From positions 992,001 through 1,056,000 of the forward strand of contig NZ_CP049919.1 of the NCBI RefSeq assembly GCF_015624425.1: a stretch of DNA of 64,000 nucleotides. Reading direction: 5' to 3'. The stretch is from Roseateles sp. DAIF2 (GTDB lineage Bacteria > Pseudomonadota > Gammaproteobacteria > Burkholderiales > Burkholderiaceae_C). A program made the position numbers and the translations under genes. Position 1 is the first letter of the stretch, and every line of letters begins with the position of its first letter. Below are positions 53,637 through 63,320 of the stretch, in pieces. Under the pieces are notes generated by a model. It did not search any database. It saw nothing but the letters and a program-made list of their open reading frames with translations, and was not told where the DNA came from.

Positions 53637-54593
53637 TCAGGCGGCGGTGGCGCGGCGGCGCAGCGCCAGCATGTCCTCGCGCGGCGCCAGGCCGAACAGG
53701 CGCCGGTATTCGCGGCTGAACTGCGAGGGGCTTTCGTAGCCGACGCGGTGCGCGGCGCTGGTGGCGTCGAGCCCGTCGCCCAGCATCAGCCGGCGCGCCT
53801 GCTGCAGGCGCAGCTGCTTCTGGTACTGCAGCGGCGACAGCGCGGTCAGCTGCTTGAAGCGCTGGTGCAGGGTCGAGGGGCTCATATGGGCCTGGCGGGC
53901 TAGCGCCTCGATGCGCAGCGGCTCGGCGAAGTTCTGGGTCAGCTGGTCGATCACGCGCGCCAGGCGGCGCATCGCACCATCGCCCTGGGCCAGTGCGCGC
54001 AGGCGCGGCCCCAGCGGGCCGGTCAGCATGCGGTACAGGATCTCGCGCTGCAGCAGCGGCGCCAGCAGGCGCAGGTCCTGCGGCTGGTCCAGCAACTGCA
54101 GCAGGCGCAGTGCCGCATCCAGCAGCGGTGCGGTCACCGGCGCCACCTCCAGGCCGCCGGCGGGCGCGGCTGTATTGGCCGGCGCCGGGTCGGCGTCCAG
54201 CTCCAGCAGCAGGTCGCTCAGGGTCTGGGTCGCGCAGGACAGGCGCAGGCACAGATAGGGCCGCTCCGGGCTGGCCTCGACGATGCGCCCGCGCGGCAGC
54301 ATCGTCACCGACACCAGCAGGCAATGCAGCGGGTCGTAGCGGATCAGCGCCTCGCCGACCTGCGCCTCCTTGCGGCCCTGCAGCACCAGCACCACGCCGG
54401 GCTCGTAGACCGCCGGCAGCGGCTGGGCCGGGGCGCTGGCGCGGATCAGGCGCAGCCAGGGCAGGGCGGTCGGATGCAGGCCGTCGCCCGGCGCATGGCG
54501 CAGCGCCGCCTCGATCGCGCGCTGGCGCAGCGGCATCGGTTCGGTTTCGATGATCGGATCACGTGGTGCTTGCAGCGGGTCGTCCTTGGCCAT
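53637..54593 (-). CDS. AraC-family transcriptional regulator
   Basis: Codes for 318 residues. An N-terminal AraC_N (cupin-like) domain lies at about 40-190 (LPAVYEPGVVLVLQGRKEAQ is typical). The two-helix-turn-helix DNA-binding region at about 215-310 has LARQAHMSPSTLHQRFKQLT and VGYESPSQFSREYRRLFG. The ATG at 54593 is used; much longer frames are antisense artefacts of high GC. It is divergent from an aldo/keto reductase gene 173 bp away, the usual target arrangement for this subgroup. Confidence 0.93.
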   Translation of the reverse strand: MAKDDPLQAPRDPIIETEPMPLRQRAIEAALRHAPGDGLHPTALPWLRLIRASAPAQPLPAVYEPGVVLVLQGRKEAQVGEALIRYDPLHCLLVSVTMLPRGRIVEASPERPYLCLRLSCATQTLSDLLLELDADPAPANTAAPAGGLEVAPVTAPLLDAALRLLQLLDQPQDLRLLAPLLQREILYRMLTGPLGPRLRALAQGDGAMRRLARVIDQLTQNFAEPLRIEALARQAHMSPSTLHQRFKQLTALSPLQYQKQLRLQQARRLMLGDGLDATSAAHRVGYESPSQFSREYRRLFGLAPREDMLALRRRATAA

Positions 54594-54766
54594 GCGGCCA
54601 TTGTGCAAGTGGCGGGCCGCCGCGGCGAGGGTGCCGGCACCAGCCGCGCAGGATTGGGCAAGGATGCGCGAGTTTTGTGCTGGGCCTGCTGGCGGCGGCT
54701 TCCTAAGCTGCGAGCCATCGCTGCGGCAAGGGGCCGCGGCGCCCCAAGTGCTGAAGGAGCCGTTCG

Positions 54767-55780
54767 ATGGCAAACGAAAATTCATCCCAGGTGCTGCCGC
54801 GCCGCCGCCTGGGCCGCAACGGGCCCGAGGTCTCGGCCCTGGGCCTGGGCTGCATGGGCATGTCGGACTTCTACGGGCCGAGCGAGGACGCGCGCTCGCT
54901 GGAGGTGCTGCACCATGCGCTGGACCTGGGCCTGAACTTCCTGGACACGGCCGATATGTATGGCGTCGGCGCCAACGAGCGCCTGCTGGGCCGGCTGCTG
55001 GCGACGCGCCGCGACGAGGTGGTGCTGGCGACCAAGTTCGGCCATGTGCGCGCGCCGGACGGCACGGTGCTGCGCATCGACGGCAGCCCGGCCTATCTGC
55101 GGCGCGCCTGCGATGCCAGCCTGGAGCGCCTGGGCGTCGAACAGATCGACCTCTACTACCAGCATCGGGTCGATCCCAATGTGCCGATCGAGGAGACCGT
55201 CGGCGCGCTGGCCGAGCTGGTCCGGGCCGGCAAGGTGCGGCATATCGGGCTGTCGGAGGCCTCGGCCGCGACGATACGGCGCGCCGCCGCGGTGCACCCG
55301 ATCGCCGCGGTGCAGACCGAGTATTCGCTGTGGAGCCGCGATGTGGAGGACGAGGTGCTGCCGGCCTGCCGCGAGCTGGGCATCGCGCTGGTGCCCTACA
55401 GCCCGCTGGGCCGCGGCTTTCTGACCGGCGCGATCCGCAGCGCCGAGCAGCTGGCGCCGGACGACCGGCGCCGCATCCATCCGCGCTTCGAGGGCGGCAA
55501 TCTGGACCACAACCTGGCCTTGGCCGATGCGCTGGCGGCGCTGGCGCGCGAGCGCGGCCACACGCCGGCCCAGCTGGCGCTGGCCTGGCTGCTGGACCAG
55601 GGGCCGGATATCGTGCCCATCCCCGGCACCCGCAGCCGCGCGCGCCTGGAGGAAAACGCCGCGGCCGCGCGTATCGGGCTGGATGCCGAGCTGCGCGCCG
55701 CCATCGCCGCGCTGCTGGCGGCCCATCCGGTGGCCGGCACGCGCTACCCGGCGGCGCAGATGGCGGCGCTGAACGCCTGA
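54767..55780 (+). CDS. Aldo/keto reductase
   Basis: NADPH-dependent carbonyl reductase of 337 residues. The (alpha/beta)8 barrel shows [28 protein letters not shown] with catalytic Asp and Tyr, VVLATKFGH with Lys, YYQHRVD with His, and the cofactor loop [14 protein letters not shown]. It matches the YajO/IolS-like group induced by reactive aldehydes. The substrate is unknown. It is divergent from the AraC regulator, which is the likely controller. AAGGAG lies 11 bases before the ATG. Confidence 0.94.
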   Translation: MANENSSQVLPRRRLGRNGPEVSALGLGCMGMSDFYGPSEDARSLEVLHHALDLGLNFLDTADMYGVGANERLLGRLLATRRDEVVLATKFGHVRAPDGTVLRIDGSPAYLRRACDASLERLGVEQIDLYYQHRVDPNVPIEETVGALAELVRAGKVRHIGLSEASAATIRRAAAVHPIAAVQTEYSLWSRDVEDEVLPACRELGIALVPYSPLGRGFLTGAIRSAEQLAPDDRRRIHPRFEGGNLDHNLALADALAALARERGHTPAQLALAWLLDQGPDIVPIPGTRSRARLEENAAAARIGLDAELRAAIAALLAAHPVAGTRYPAAQMAALNA

Positions 55781-55807
55781 ATGAAGAAGGCCTGGGCGGG
55801 CTTCCGC

Positions 55808-56923
55808 TCAGGCCGCGAGGCCGAGGAACTCGAGCATGCGCTGCAGCTCGTCGTCCAGCGCGGCGCGGAACAGCGCCCCCTTGGGCCGCGGGCCGGCAAA
55901 GCCCAGTTCGTGCTTGAGCCGGCCCGCCTTGTCGACGCTGAGGTTGGCCCAGCCCAGCATCTGCTCGCCCCACAGCAGCGGCAGCGCGTAATGGCCCATC
56001 GTGCGCCGGGCGGCCGGCGTGTAGGCCTCGAACTTGTAGGTCCAGCCCCAGAGGCGTTCGAAGCGGCGCCGGTCCCAGACCACCGGGTCGAAGGGGGCCA
56101 GCAGGCGCAGCTGCTCGTCCGGCGCATGGCGGCGGCTGCGCGGGTTCTCGTCGGCCGGCCAGAACCAGGTCTGGCCCTCGACCGTGGCGCTGGCATGGCG
56201 CTGCTTCGCTTCCTTGAAGGCCGCGCGCACCTCGGCGCGCAGATGCGGCGCGCCATAGCCGAGCAAGGTGGCCAGGTAGCCGAAGCTGGCGGCCGGCAGC
56301 GGCGCGTACAGCGCCAGCACCATGTCCAGCAGGGTCTCGGCGCGGGCGCGCCGCGCGGCGGGGCTGTCGTCGGCCGGCGGATGCTCGATCGCCTCGTAGA
56401 CGCGGGTGCCGCTGTCGCGGCGCTTGACGCGCAGCAGGCCGCGGTAATGCAGGCCGTCCAGCAGCTGGGTCGAGATGTTCAGCTCGCCGCCCCAGTAGCC
56501 GGGCATGCGGCCATGGTGGGCGAACTCCTCCAGCAGTTGCTTCGGATGCGTCGGGCCGCGCTCGCGCACCACGGCCAACAGCTGCTCGGCCTTGGCCAGG
56601 GTCGGGGCATCCCAGGCGCGGCGCGCCACGCGCGGATGCAGCAGGGCCAGGGTCGAGCGCTCGACGAAGCCGTAGTTGACGAAGCAGTCCTCCTCGATCT
56701 TCAGCCGGGCGTAGCGCTGCTCCAGCAGTCCGGCGTGGTAGTCCTTGACGCGGTGGCGCAGGATCAGGTCCTGGGCCCGCGCCGGCGCGCGCATCGGATC
56801 GGCCTGCACAAAGCCCAGGCGGTTGATCGCGGCGCCCAGGCTGGTCGGGCGGAACAGGCTGCGCGTGATCGCGTAGCGGCGCAGCTCGTCGAGGGTCGGG
56901 GCGCTGACGGGTTTGAGGCTCAA
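55808..56923 (-). CDS. Winged-helix DNA glycosylase-like protein (YcaQ/HTH_42 family)
   Basis: Codes for 371 residues of the HTH_42 family. Its E. coli member YcaQ unhooks DNA interstrand crosslinks. Tandem winged-helix regions cover most of the chain. The active-site Q-x-D signature is in LGFVQADPMRAPARAQDL (about 33-50). Other family markers are NYGFVERSTLALLHPR, GYWGGELNISTQLLDGLHYRG, and WDRRRFERLWGWTYKFEAY near the C-terminus. The length is normal. It is convergent with the aldo/keto reductase, with 27 bp between stops. Confidence 0.88.
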   Translation of the reverse strand: MSLKPVSAPTLDELRRYAITRSLFRPTSLGAAINRLGFVQADPMRAPARAQDLILRHRVKDYHAGLLEQRYARLKIEEDCFVNYGFVERSTLALLHPRVARRAWDAPTLAKAEQLLAVVRERGPTHPKQLLEEFAHHGRMPGYWGGELNISTQLLDGLHYRGLLRVKRRDSGTRVYEAIEHPPADDSPAARRARAETLLDMVLALYAPLPAASFGYLATLLGYGAPHLRAEVRAAFKEAKQRHASATVEGQTWFWPADENPRSRRHAPDEQLRLLAPFDPVVWDRRRFERLWGWTYKFEAYTPAARRTMGHYALPLLWGEQMLGWANLSVDKAGRLKHELGFAGPRPKGALFRAALDDELQRMLEFLGLAA

Positions 56924-56986
56924 GGTCGGGCTCGGCTGGCGGATCCTGGGAGCCGCAGCATACGCAGCCCCTGCTGACGCCGGCTG

Positions 56987-58018
56987 TCAGTTGCTGCGCG
57001 GCGTGCCGAGCTGGCGTTGCTCGTCGGTGTCCATCTGCATCTCGTAGCTGAAGAAGCGGTTGCGGCCCTGCGCCTTGGCGGTGTAGAGCGCATCGTCGGC
57101 GCGCAGCAGCAGGCCCTCGGCGGTGGTGCTGGCGTCGGGCACGCAGGTGGTGATGCCGCCGGACAGGGTGATGTGCGGCGCCACCGGCGAGTCCGGATGC
57201 GCGATCGCGCGCATGCCGACCAGACGCATCAGCGCGCGCGCGTAGGTCATCGCGCCGGAGCGCGGCGTGCGCGGCAGCAGCAGCGCGAACTCCTCGCCGC
57301 CATAGCGCGCGGCGCAGTCGGCCGGGCGGCGGCAGGTGTCGCGCAGCAGCTGGGCCACCTGGCGCAGGCAGGCATCGCCCTCGACATGGCCGCGGCCGTC
57401 GTTGTAGCGCTTGAAGTGGTCGACATCGCACAGCATCAGGGTCAGCGGCTGCTGCTCGCGGCGCGCCAGCTCCAGCTCCTTGTGCAGGCGCTCGTCGAAG
57501 GCGCGCCGGTTCATCAGCCCGGTCAGCGCGTCGATGCTGGACAGCTCCTGCAGCTGGGTGTTGGCCTGGCGCAGCTCCTCGGACAGGGTCACCAGGCGCT
57601 GGCGCATCTGGGCCAGGCGCTGCATCGCGCGCAGCTTGGCATGCAGCACCATCGGCGAGACCGGCTTGACCAGGTAGTCGTCGCCGCCCGACTCGATGCC
57701 CAGCCAGACATTGCGCTCCTGGTCATGCTGGGACAGGAAGATGATCGGCGTCCAGCCGCCCGGCTCGGCCGCGCGCATCGCGCGGGCCGCCCAGTAGCCG
57801 TCGTTGACCGGCATCTCGACGTCCAGCAGCACCAGATCGGGGCGATGGCGCCGGAACAGCTCCAGCGCCCAGTCCGCGCCGTCGGCCTCCAGCACCCGGT
57901 GGCCGGCCAGGTCCAGCTCGGCCGCCAGCGCCACCCGGGTGGCGCTCTGGTCGTCGACGACCAGGATGGTCAGCGGTGACGGGGAGCTGGGCAGCGGCAG
58001 GGGAATGGTGGCGGACAT
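56987..58018 (-). CDS. REC-GGDEF response regulator, diguanylate cyclase (copy 1)
   Basis: Codes for 343 residues. The receiver domain (about 15-130) has VVDDQ and the acceptor Asp in LVLLDVEMPVNDGYW, and a Lys in YLVKPVSP. A coiled linker (LRQANTQLQELSSIDALTGL) leads to a GGDEF domain (about 165-325) with an intact RYGGEEF active site. It is a PleD/WspR-like cytosolic c-di-GMP synthase. It lies 54 bp downstream of a close paralogue on the same strand, so the two are probably co-transcribed. Confidence 0.93.
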   Translation of the reverse strand: MSATIPLPLPSSPSPLTILVVDDQSATRVALAAELDLAGHRVLEADGADWALELFRRHRPDLVLLDVEMPVNDGYWAARAMRAAEPGGWTPIIFLSQHDQERNVWLGIESGGDDYLVKPVSPMVLHAKLRAMQRLAQMRQRLVTLSEELRQANTQLQELSSIDALTGLMNRRAFDERLHKELELARREQQPLTLMLCDVDHFKRYNDGRGHVEGDACLRQVAQLLRDTCRRPADCAARYGGEEFALLLPRTPRSGAMTYARALMRLVGMRAIAHPDSPVAPHITLSGGITTCVPDASTTAEGLLLRADDALYTAKAQGRNRFFSYEMQMDTDEQRQLGTPRSN

Positions 58019-58072
58019 CCCTTGAGATCGGCCGCGGCGCAGGCTTCTTGAGTCCCTAGGCCGAGGTACAGG

Positions 58073-59089
58073 TCACGATGCGCCCAGCCCGCCCCAGGTG
58101 CTGGCGCGCTGCTCCAAGGTGTCCATCTGCATCTCGAAGCTGAAGAAGCGGTTGCGGCCGCGCGACTTGGCGGCGTACAGCGCGTCGTCGGCGCGGCGCA
58201 GCAGGCCCTCGACCGTGGTGTCCTCGTCGGGCGTGCAGGTGGTGATGCCGCCGGACAGGGTGACATGGGGCGCGACCGCCGAGCAGGGGTGCGGCAGGCC
58301 GCAGCGCTCCAGGGTGCGCAGCACCGCGCGCGCGAAGGTCATCGCGCCGGAGCGCGGCGTGCCGGGCAGGATCAGCGCGAACTCCTCGCCGCCGTAGCGC
58401 GCCGCGCAGTCGCGCGGGCGCCGGCAGGTCTCGCTCAGCAGGCGCGCCATGCGCTGCAGGCAGAGATCGCCCTCGACATGGCCCAGGCTGTCGTTGTAGC
58501 CCTTGAAATGATCGATGTCGCACAGCACCAGGGTCAGCGGCTGTTGCTCGCGGCGCGCGCTGGCGATCTCCTGCTGCAGGCGCAGGTCGAAGGCGCGGCG
58601 GTTCAGCAGCCGGGTCAGCGCGTCCTCATGGCTGATGCGGGTCAGCTGCTCGTTGCTGGCGCGCAGCTCGTCGGAGAGCTCGATCAGCCGGGTCTGCATG
58701 CGGCGCAGGCGCTGCATCGCGCGCAGCTTGGCCTGCAGCACCGTGGTCGAGACCGGCTTGACCAGGTAGTCGTCGCCGCCGGACTCGATGCCCTGCCAGA
58801 GGTCCTGGTCCTGGTCGCGGCTGGACAGGAAGATGATCGGCGTCCAGCCGCCGGCCTCGGCCGCGCGCAGCTGGCTGGCCACCCAGTAGCCGTCATGGCC
58901 GGGCATCTCGACGTCCAGCAGCACCAGATCGGGCTTGGCGGCGCGGAACCGGGCCAGCGCCGCATCGCCCGAATCCGCCTCCAGCACCTGGTGGCCGGCC
59001 GCCAGCAGCTGCGCCGCCAGGACCTTGCGGGTGCTGGTCTGGTCGTCGACGACCAGGATCTGCAGCGGCGGCAGCGAGGAGGGCAGCAT
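58073..59089 (-). CDS. REC-GGDEF response regulator, diguanylate cyclase (copy 2)
   Basis: Codes for 338 residues with the same layout as the downstream copy: receiver (about 9-125) with VVDDQTSTRKVLAAQLLAAG, acceptor Asp in LVLLDVEMPGHDGYW, linker, then GGDEF (about 165-320) with RYGGEEFALILPG. Linker and inhibitory-site regions differ slightly from copy 1, so regulation may have diverged. No dedicated histidine kinase is adjacent. The pseudokinase gene lies 92 bp upstream on the same strand. Confidence 0.93.
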   Translation of the reverse strand: MLPSSLPPLQILVVDDQTSTRKVLAAQLLAAGHQVLEADSGDAALARFRAAKPDLVLLDVEMPGHDGYWVASQLRAAEAGGWTPIIFLSSRDQDQDLWQGIESGGDDYLVKPVSTTVLQAKLRAMQRLRRMQTRLIELSDELRASNEQLTRISHEDALTRLLNRRAFDLRLQQEIASARREQQPLTLVLCDIDHFKGYNDSLGHVEGDLCLQRMARLLSETCRRPRDCAARYGGEEFALILPGTPRSGAMTFARAVLRTLERCGLPHPCSAVAPHVTLSGGITTCTPDEDTTVEGLLRRADDALYAAKSRGRNRFFSFEMQMDTLEQRASTWGGLGAS

Positions 59090-59181
59090 CGCGGGAAGGC
59101 CCGGCGTAAGAGGGTGTAACGATTATCCGGACCGGCCCGAAGCTGGGCACAGGGTTTGTGCGGGGTGCCGCCCCCCGCGTC

Positions 59182-60873
59182 TCAATGGGGGCGATCGGCC
59201 TGCTGCAGCGCCTCGCATTGCGCATGCTGGCGCCAGCGCGGCTGGGCACATTGCTTCTGCATGCAGCGGTACAGCGCGAACTCGGTGCGCTGCCCGCATT
59301 GGGCGCGCGGCGTCTCGGGGCCGGCCGCCGTCCGGGTCGGACGCGCCGGCGCTGCCGCCGCCTCGCGCCGCGGCAGCATCTCCTCGTCCGGCGCCAGGGC
59401 CTCCGCCGGCCGGCCGGCGGCGGTCGGCTCGCCGGGCAGCTCCAGGGGCTCGGCGGCGCTGGCGGCCGAGGCCGGCGGGGCAGGCTGGGCCGAACGGGCC
59501 AGGGCCTCTTCGGCACGCGCCAGATCCGCCTCGTGGCGCGCCTGGCGCGTCGCGTCGGGGGCCACGGGCGCGGCGGCCTGCTGCGGGGCAGGCCGCGGCG
59601 GCCAGTCGATCAGGCCGGACTGCCAGGCGCCGAGGCCGGCGACCGCGAACAGGCCCAGCACGCCGGCCAGCGCGCCCAGGCGCACCGGGCGGCGCGGCGG
59701 CCGGGCCGGCAGCGGCCGCGGGCGCTGCGGCCGGTCCTCGTCCGTCTGGGCCGGCTGGGCCGCCAGCAGGCGGTCGATCGGCGGCGGCTCGGGCGGTGGG
59801 GCTGTCTTCTCGTCCTCTTCGGTATTGGCCTGCGCCAGCTTGGCCAGGAACTCGGGCGTCAGGAAGGCGTTGACATCGGCCTCGGACAGGATGGCCGGCG
59901 CCGGTGGTGCTGCGGCCTCATGACCGTCCGCCGGCGGGCCGCTGCCCAGCCAGGCGCGGAACTGGGCGATGTCGGCCGGCCGGTCCTGCGGCCGGGCCGA
60001 GCTGGCGGCGTCCAGCGTGCGCAGCAGCGGGGCGGCGAAGCGCACCCGCGGATCCTGGCCGAAGCGGCGCCGCACCAGCGCCTGTGCCGATTCGCCCTGG
60101 GCGCCGAGGCGGCGCGTCGCGGCCGGCGCGGGCAATTCCCCGCCGATGCAAAATTTCACAACTTCGCTCAGCGCATACAGGTCCAGCGCGGCGCCCGGGG
60201 CCGATCCGGGCGGCAGCGCGGCCTGCTCACGCGGCGCGAACGCGGCCTGCGCCTCGGTCAGCGCGCTGCCCGTGGCGGCGCGGGCCAGCGCCGCGGCGGC
60301 CCAGTCGGGGCCGAGCAGCAGCGGACGGTCGTCGGCCAGCAGCAGGATGTTGGCCGGCTGCACGCCGCCATGCAGATGGCCGCCGCGATGGAAGGCGGCC
60401 AGCGCGCCGAGCAGCCCGTCCAGCAGGGCCAGCAGCGCCACCTCGTCGGGCGGGCCGGGCATCTCGCGGCGCAGCGCCAGCAGCGGCTGGGCATCGTCGA
60501 GATAGGGGCTGATGCGATAGGCCGTGCCCTGCGCATGCCAGAGCCGCTGCACCGGCAGCAGCGAGGGATGCTGGCAGCGCGCCAGCGCGCGCGCCTCCTC
60601 GGCGAAGGCCTGCAGGCCCTGCGCATAGGCCTCGGCCTGCGCGGGCTCGGCCGCGCCGACCTGGCCGGCGGTGCCGCGCCGCGCCAGCGCCGCGGGGAAA
60701 TACTCCATCACGGTGACCGCCAGGCCCAGTTCCAGATCGGTGGCCAGATAGCTCAGCGAGGAGCCGCTGGTGGCCAGCAGGCCATGCAGCTGGTAGCCGT
60801 CGAGCCGGTGCCCGTCGGGCAGCACCTGCAGAGCGGGATCGGGTGTGGCGGGCTGGGCGGTGGACGGGGGCAT
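59182..60873 (-). CDS. Membrane-anchored Ser/Thr pseudokinase
   Basis: Codes for 563 residues with a eukaryotic-like kinase fold at about 25-310. The ATP-binding lysine position reads TVMEYFP (Met56, where related proteins have IKEY). The catalytic loop is HLHGGVQPANILL (167-179) in place of HRDxKPxN. DFG is GPD (188-190). All three catalytic signatures are therefore lost, making phosphotransfer unlikely. A Pro-rich linker, one transmembrane helix (about 399-416) and a periplasmic tail follow. The tail ends in a cysteine-spaced module (CGQRTEFALYRCMQKQC, then C). It probably acts as a scaffold or sensor. It may be co-transcribed with the two GGDEF genes downstream. Confidence 0.85.
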   Translation of the reverse strand: MPPSTAQPATPDPALQVLPDGHRLDGYQLHGLLATSGSSLSYLATDLELGLAVTVMEYFPAALARRGTAGQVGAAEPAQAEAYAQGLQAFAEEARALARCQHPSLLPVQRLWHAQGTAYRISPYLDDAQPLLALRREMPGPPDEVALLALLDGLLGALAAFHRGGHLHGGVQPANILLLADDRPLLLGPDWAAAALARAATGSALTEAQAAFAPREQAALPPGSAPGAALDLYALSEVVKFCIGGELPAPAATRRLGAQGESAQALVRRRFGQDPRVRFAAPLLRTLDAASSARPQDRPADIAQFRAWLGSGPPADGHEAAAPPAPAILSEADVNAFLTPEFLAKLAQANTEEDEKTAPPPEPPPIDRLLAAQPAQTDEDRPQRPRPLPARPPRRPVRLGALAGVLGLFAVAGLGAWQSGLIDWPPRPAPQQAAAPVAPDATRQARHEADLARAEEALARSAQPAPPASAASAAEPLELPGEPTAAGRPAEALAPDEEMLPRREAAAAPARPTRTAAGPETPRAQCGQRTEFALYRCMQKQCAQPRWRQHAQCEALQQADRPH

Positions 60874-60976
60874 GCGCGGCCTGGGGCGAGTCGGGTCGAC
60901 TGCAGCTTAGCCAGCGGCGCGCGGGTGCTTGTACGCATTTGTTGCGGCGCGGCGGGCATGTGTTTCGGCCGGGCAT

Positions 60977-61002
60977 GAAAAAGGCCGCCAGAGGGCGGCC
61001 TT
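60977..61002 (-). terminator. Rho-independent terminator of metK
   Basis: On the minus strand a perfect 9-bp stem (AAGGCCGCC/GGCGGCCTT) with loop CTCT is followed by TTTTTC. It lies about 100 bases after the metK stop. Confidence 0.92.
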
Positions 61003-61097
61003 GCAGGCGGAGGATGCTGCCTTGTGGTCTTCGTTCACATCGCTGCGCGATATGAACTTCGCCCCAAGGCTGCCGATCCGCTGCGCGGATGCCGGGC

Positions 61098-62297
61098 TTA
61101 CAGCCCGGCCGCTGCACGCAGCGCGGCAGCCTTGTCTGTACGTTCCCACGAAAACTCCGGCTCCTCGCGGCCGAAGTGGCCGTAGGCGGCGGTCTTGGCG
61201 TAGATCGGGCGCAGCAGGTCCAGCATCTGGATGATGCCCTTGGGGCGCAGGTCGAAATGCTCGTTGACCAGGGCGGCGATCTTGTCGTCGCTGATCACGC
61301 CGGTGCCTTCGGTGTAGACGGTCACGTTCATCGGGCGCGCGACACCGATCGCGTAGGCGACCTGGATCTGGCATTGCTTGGCCAGGCCGGCGGCGACGAT
61401 GTTCTTGGCCACATAGCGCGCGGCATAGGCGGCCGAGCGGTCCACCTTCGTCGGATCCTTGCCCGAGAAGGCGCCGCCGCCATGCGGGCAGGCGCCGCCG
61501 TAGGTGTCGACGATGATCTTGCGGCCGGTCAGACCGCAGTCGCCCTGCGGGCCGCCGATGACGAAGCGGCCGGTCGGGTTGATCAGGTACTTGGTCTCCT
61601 GCAGCCATTCCTTGGGCAGCACGGGCTTGATGATCTCCTCGATCACCGCCTCGATGAACTCGGGCTTCATCTTGGCGCCGTCGCTCATCTCCGGGCTGTG
61701 CTGGCTGGACAGCACGACGGTGTCGATGCTGTGCGGCTTGCCGTCCACATAGCGCATCGTCACCTGGCTCTTCGCGTCGGGACGCAGGAAGGGCAGGCGG
61801 CCGTCCTTGCGCAGCTGGGCCTGGCGCTCGACCAGGCGGTGCGCGTAATAGATCGGCGCGGGCATCAGCTCGGGCGTCTCGTCGCAGGCGTAGCCGAACA
61901 TCAGGCCCTGGTCGCCGGCGCCGATGTTCAGGTAGTCGTCGCTGGCGCGGTCGACGCCCTGGGCGATGTCGTTGCTTTGCTTGTCATAGGCGACCAGCAC
62001 CGCACAGCCCTTGTAGTCGATGCCGTACTCGGTGTTGTCGTAGCCGATGCGCTTGATCGTGTCGCGCGCCACCTGGATGTAGTCCACATGGGCGTTGGTC
62101 GTGATCTCGCCGGCCAGCACGACGAGGCCCGTGTTGCACAGGGTCTCGGCGGCCACGCGGGAAAGCGGGTCCTGGGTGAAGATTGCATCGAGAATCGCGT
62201 CCGAGATCTGGTCCGACACCTTGTCGGGGTGACCCTCGGAGACGGATTCCGAAGTAAAGAGAAAATCGCTGCTCGCCACTTTTACACTCCTAGTCAT
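61098..62297 (-). CDS. metK: S-adenosylmethionine synthetase
   Basis: Makes SAM from methionine and ATP. The 399-residue product shows [20 protein letters not shown] (residues ~13-32), [12 protein letters not shown] (about 125-136), the P-loop-like [16 protein letters not shown], and the closing [13 protein letters not shown]. The start [12 protein letters not shown] has an AGGAG stretch inside the first codons, so an internal in-frame start is possible. The leader between metK and lpxL (160 bp) contains an AGCCC-GCC-GGGCT hairpin on the minus strand; no known SAM aptamer was recognised there. Confidence 0.97.
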   Translation of the reverse strand: MTRSVKVASSDFLFTSESVSEGHPDKVSDQISDAILDAIFTQDPLSRVAAETLCNTGLVVLAGEITTNAHVDYIQVARDTIKRIGYDNTEYGIDYKGCAVLVAYDKQSNDIAQGVDRASDDYLNIGAGDQGLMFGYACDETPELMPAPIYYAHRLVERQAQLRKDGRLPFLRPDAKSQVTMRYVDGKPHSIDTVVLSSQHSPEMSDGAKMKPEFIEAVIEEIIKPVLPKEWLQETKYLINPTGRFVIGGPQGDCGLTGRKIIVDTYGGACPHGGGAFSGKDPTKVDRSAAYAARYVAKNIVAAGLAKQCQIQVAYAIGVARPMNVTVYTEGTGVISDDKIAALVNEHFDLRPKGIIQMLDLLRPIYAKTAAYGHFGREEPEFSWERTDKAAALRAAAGL

Positions 62298-62456
62298 CAG
62301 TCCATCGGCGTTGCCGTGCTGGTCAGGAGACGCGGCGAACGCTTTAGCGGCATTTGTAGAGCTTGACAGCCCGGCGGGCTTTCGATGTCTCGATAAGCAC
62401 CCGCATCGCCCCGCAAGTTGTCCAAATTAACTCGGCGATGGCCCGATTATAGAAAG

Positions 62457-63320
62457 ATGTTGCAGCTCTTCCGCGCCTTGTCTCGTTGTCCCCTGTGGCT
62501 TTTGCATGGTTTCGGCGCCATGGCCGGCTGGTTGAGCTATCTGCTGTCGCCCAGCTACCGCCGGCGCTTCCAGGCCAATGTGCGCGGCGCCGGACTGACG
62601 GCCGCCCAGGCCCGGCCCGCGATCGCCCATGCCGGACGCATGATCGCCGAGCTGCCCTGGCTGTGGCTGCGCCGCGTGCCGCTGGGCCCGGTGGTGCGCT
62701 GGGAGGGCGGTGAGCTGGTCGAGACGGCGCTGGCGCAGCAACGCGGCCTGGTGCTGCTGACCCCGCACCTGGGCTGCTTCGAGGTGACGGCCCAGGCCTA
62801 TGCCGAGGCCTTCGGCGCGCGGGCGCCGATCACGGTGCTGTTCCGCCCGGCGCGCAAGGCCTGGATGCGCGAGCTGATGGACGGCGCGCGCGAGCGCAAG
62901 GACCTGGCCGCCGCGCCGGCCAGCCTGGCCGGTGTGCGCCAGATGCTGCGCGCGCTGCGCCAGGGCCAGACCGTGGGCCTGCTGCCGGACCAGGTGCCGC
63001 CGGACGGCCTGGGCGCCTGGGCGCCGTTCTTCGGCCGGCCTGCCTACACCATGACCCTGGCGGCCAAGCTGTCGATGCAGAGCGGGGCGCCGCTGCTCCT
63101 GATCTGGGGTGAGCGCCTGTCCTGGGGCCGCGGCTATGTGGTGCGGATTGCCGCAGGTCCAAGCCTGCCGGCCGATTCCACGCCAGAATCCGCGGCCGCC
63201 ATCATCAACAAGGCCATGGAAGACCTGATCCGCCTCGCCCCGCAGCAGTACCTCTGGGGCTACCACCGCTACAAGCAGCCGCGCCAGCTGCCGGCCTCCG
63301 CGCCGCAGGAGGCGCGCTGA
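62457..63320 (+). CDS. Lipid A biosynthesis lauroyl/myristoyl acyltransferase (LpxL/HtrB family, copy 1)
   Basis: Codes for 287 residues from ATG 62457. A TTG at 62418 would add 13 residues, but that stretch looks like promoter DNA with an ATTATAG-like -10. An N-terminal membrane helix lies at about 10-30. The acyltransferase H-x4-E motif is in LTPHLGCFEV. LPDQVPP (the second block) and AYTMTLAAKLSMQSGAPLLL follow. Such enzymes add secondary acyl chains to lipid A. Its stop overlaps the start of a second family member (TGATG). Confidence 0.92.
   Translation: MLQLFRALSRCPLWLLHGFGAMAGWLSYLLSPSYRRRFQANVRGAGLTAAQARPAIAHAGRMIAELPWLWLRRVPLGPVVRWEGGELVETALAQQRGLVLLTPHLGCFEVTAQAYAEAFGARAPITVLFRPARKAWMRELMDGARERKDLAAAPASLAGVRQMLRALRQGQTVGLLPDQVPPDGLGAWAPFFGRPAYTMTLAAKLSMQSGAPLLLIWGERLSWGRGYVVRIAAGPSLPADSTPESAAAIINKAMEDLIRLAPQQYLWGYHRYKQPRQLPASAPQEAR

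Noticed and set aside
53637..57431. A 1264-codon minus-strand open frame running through the pagL-side regulator, aldo/keto reductase and YcaQ-like genes
   Set aside because: Only the last ~318 codons are a real AraC-family gene. The rest is Arg/Pro/Ala-rich antisense of well-supported genes, a by-product of high GC.
62298..62456. Possible SAM-responsive riboswitch upstream of metK
   Set aside because: A GGGCT-type hairpin is present but no conserved aptamer blocks were recognised; left as an ordinary divergent promoter region.
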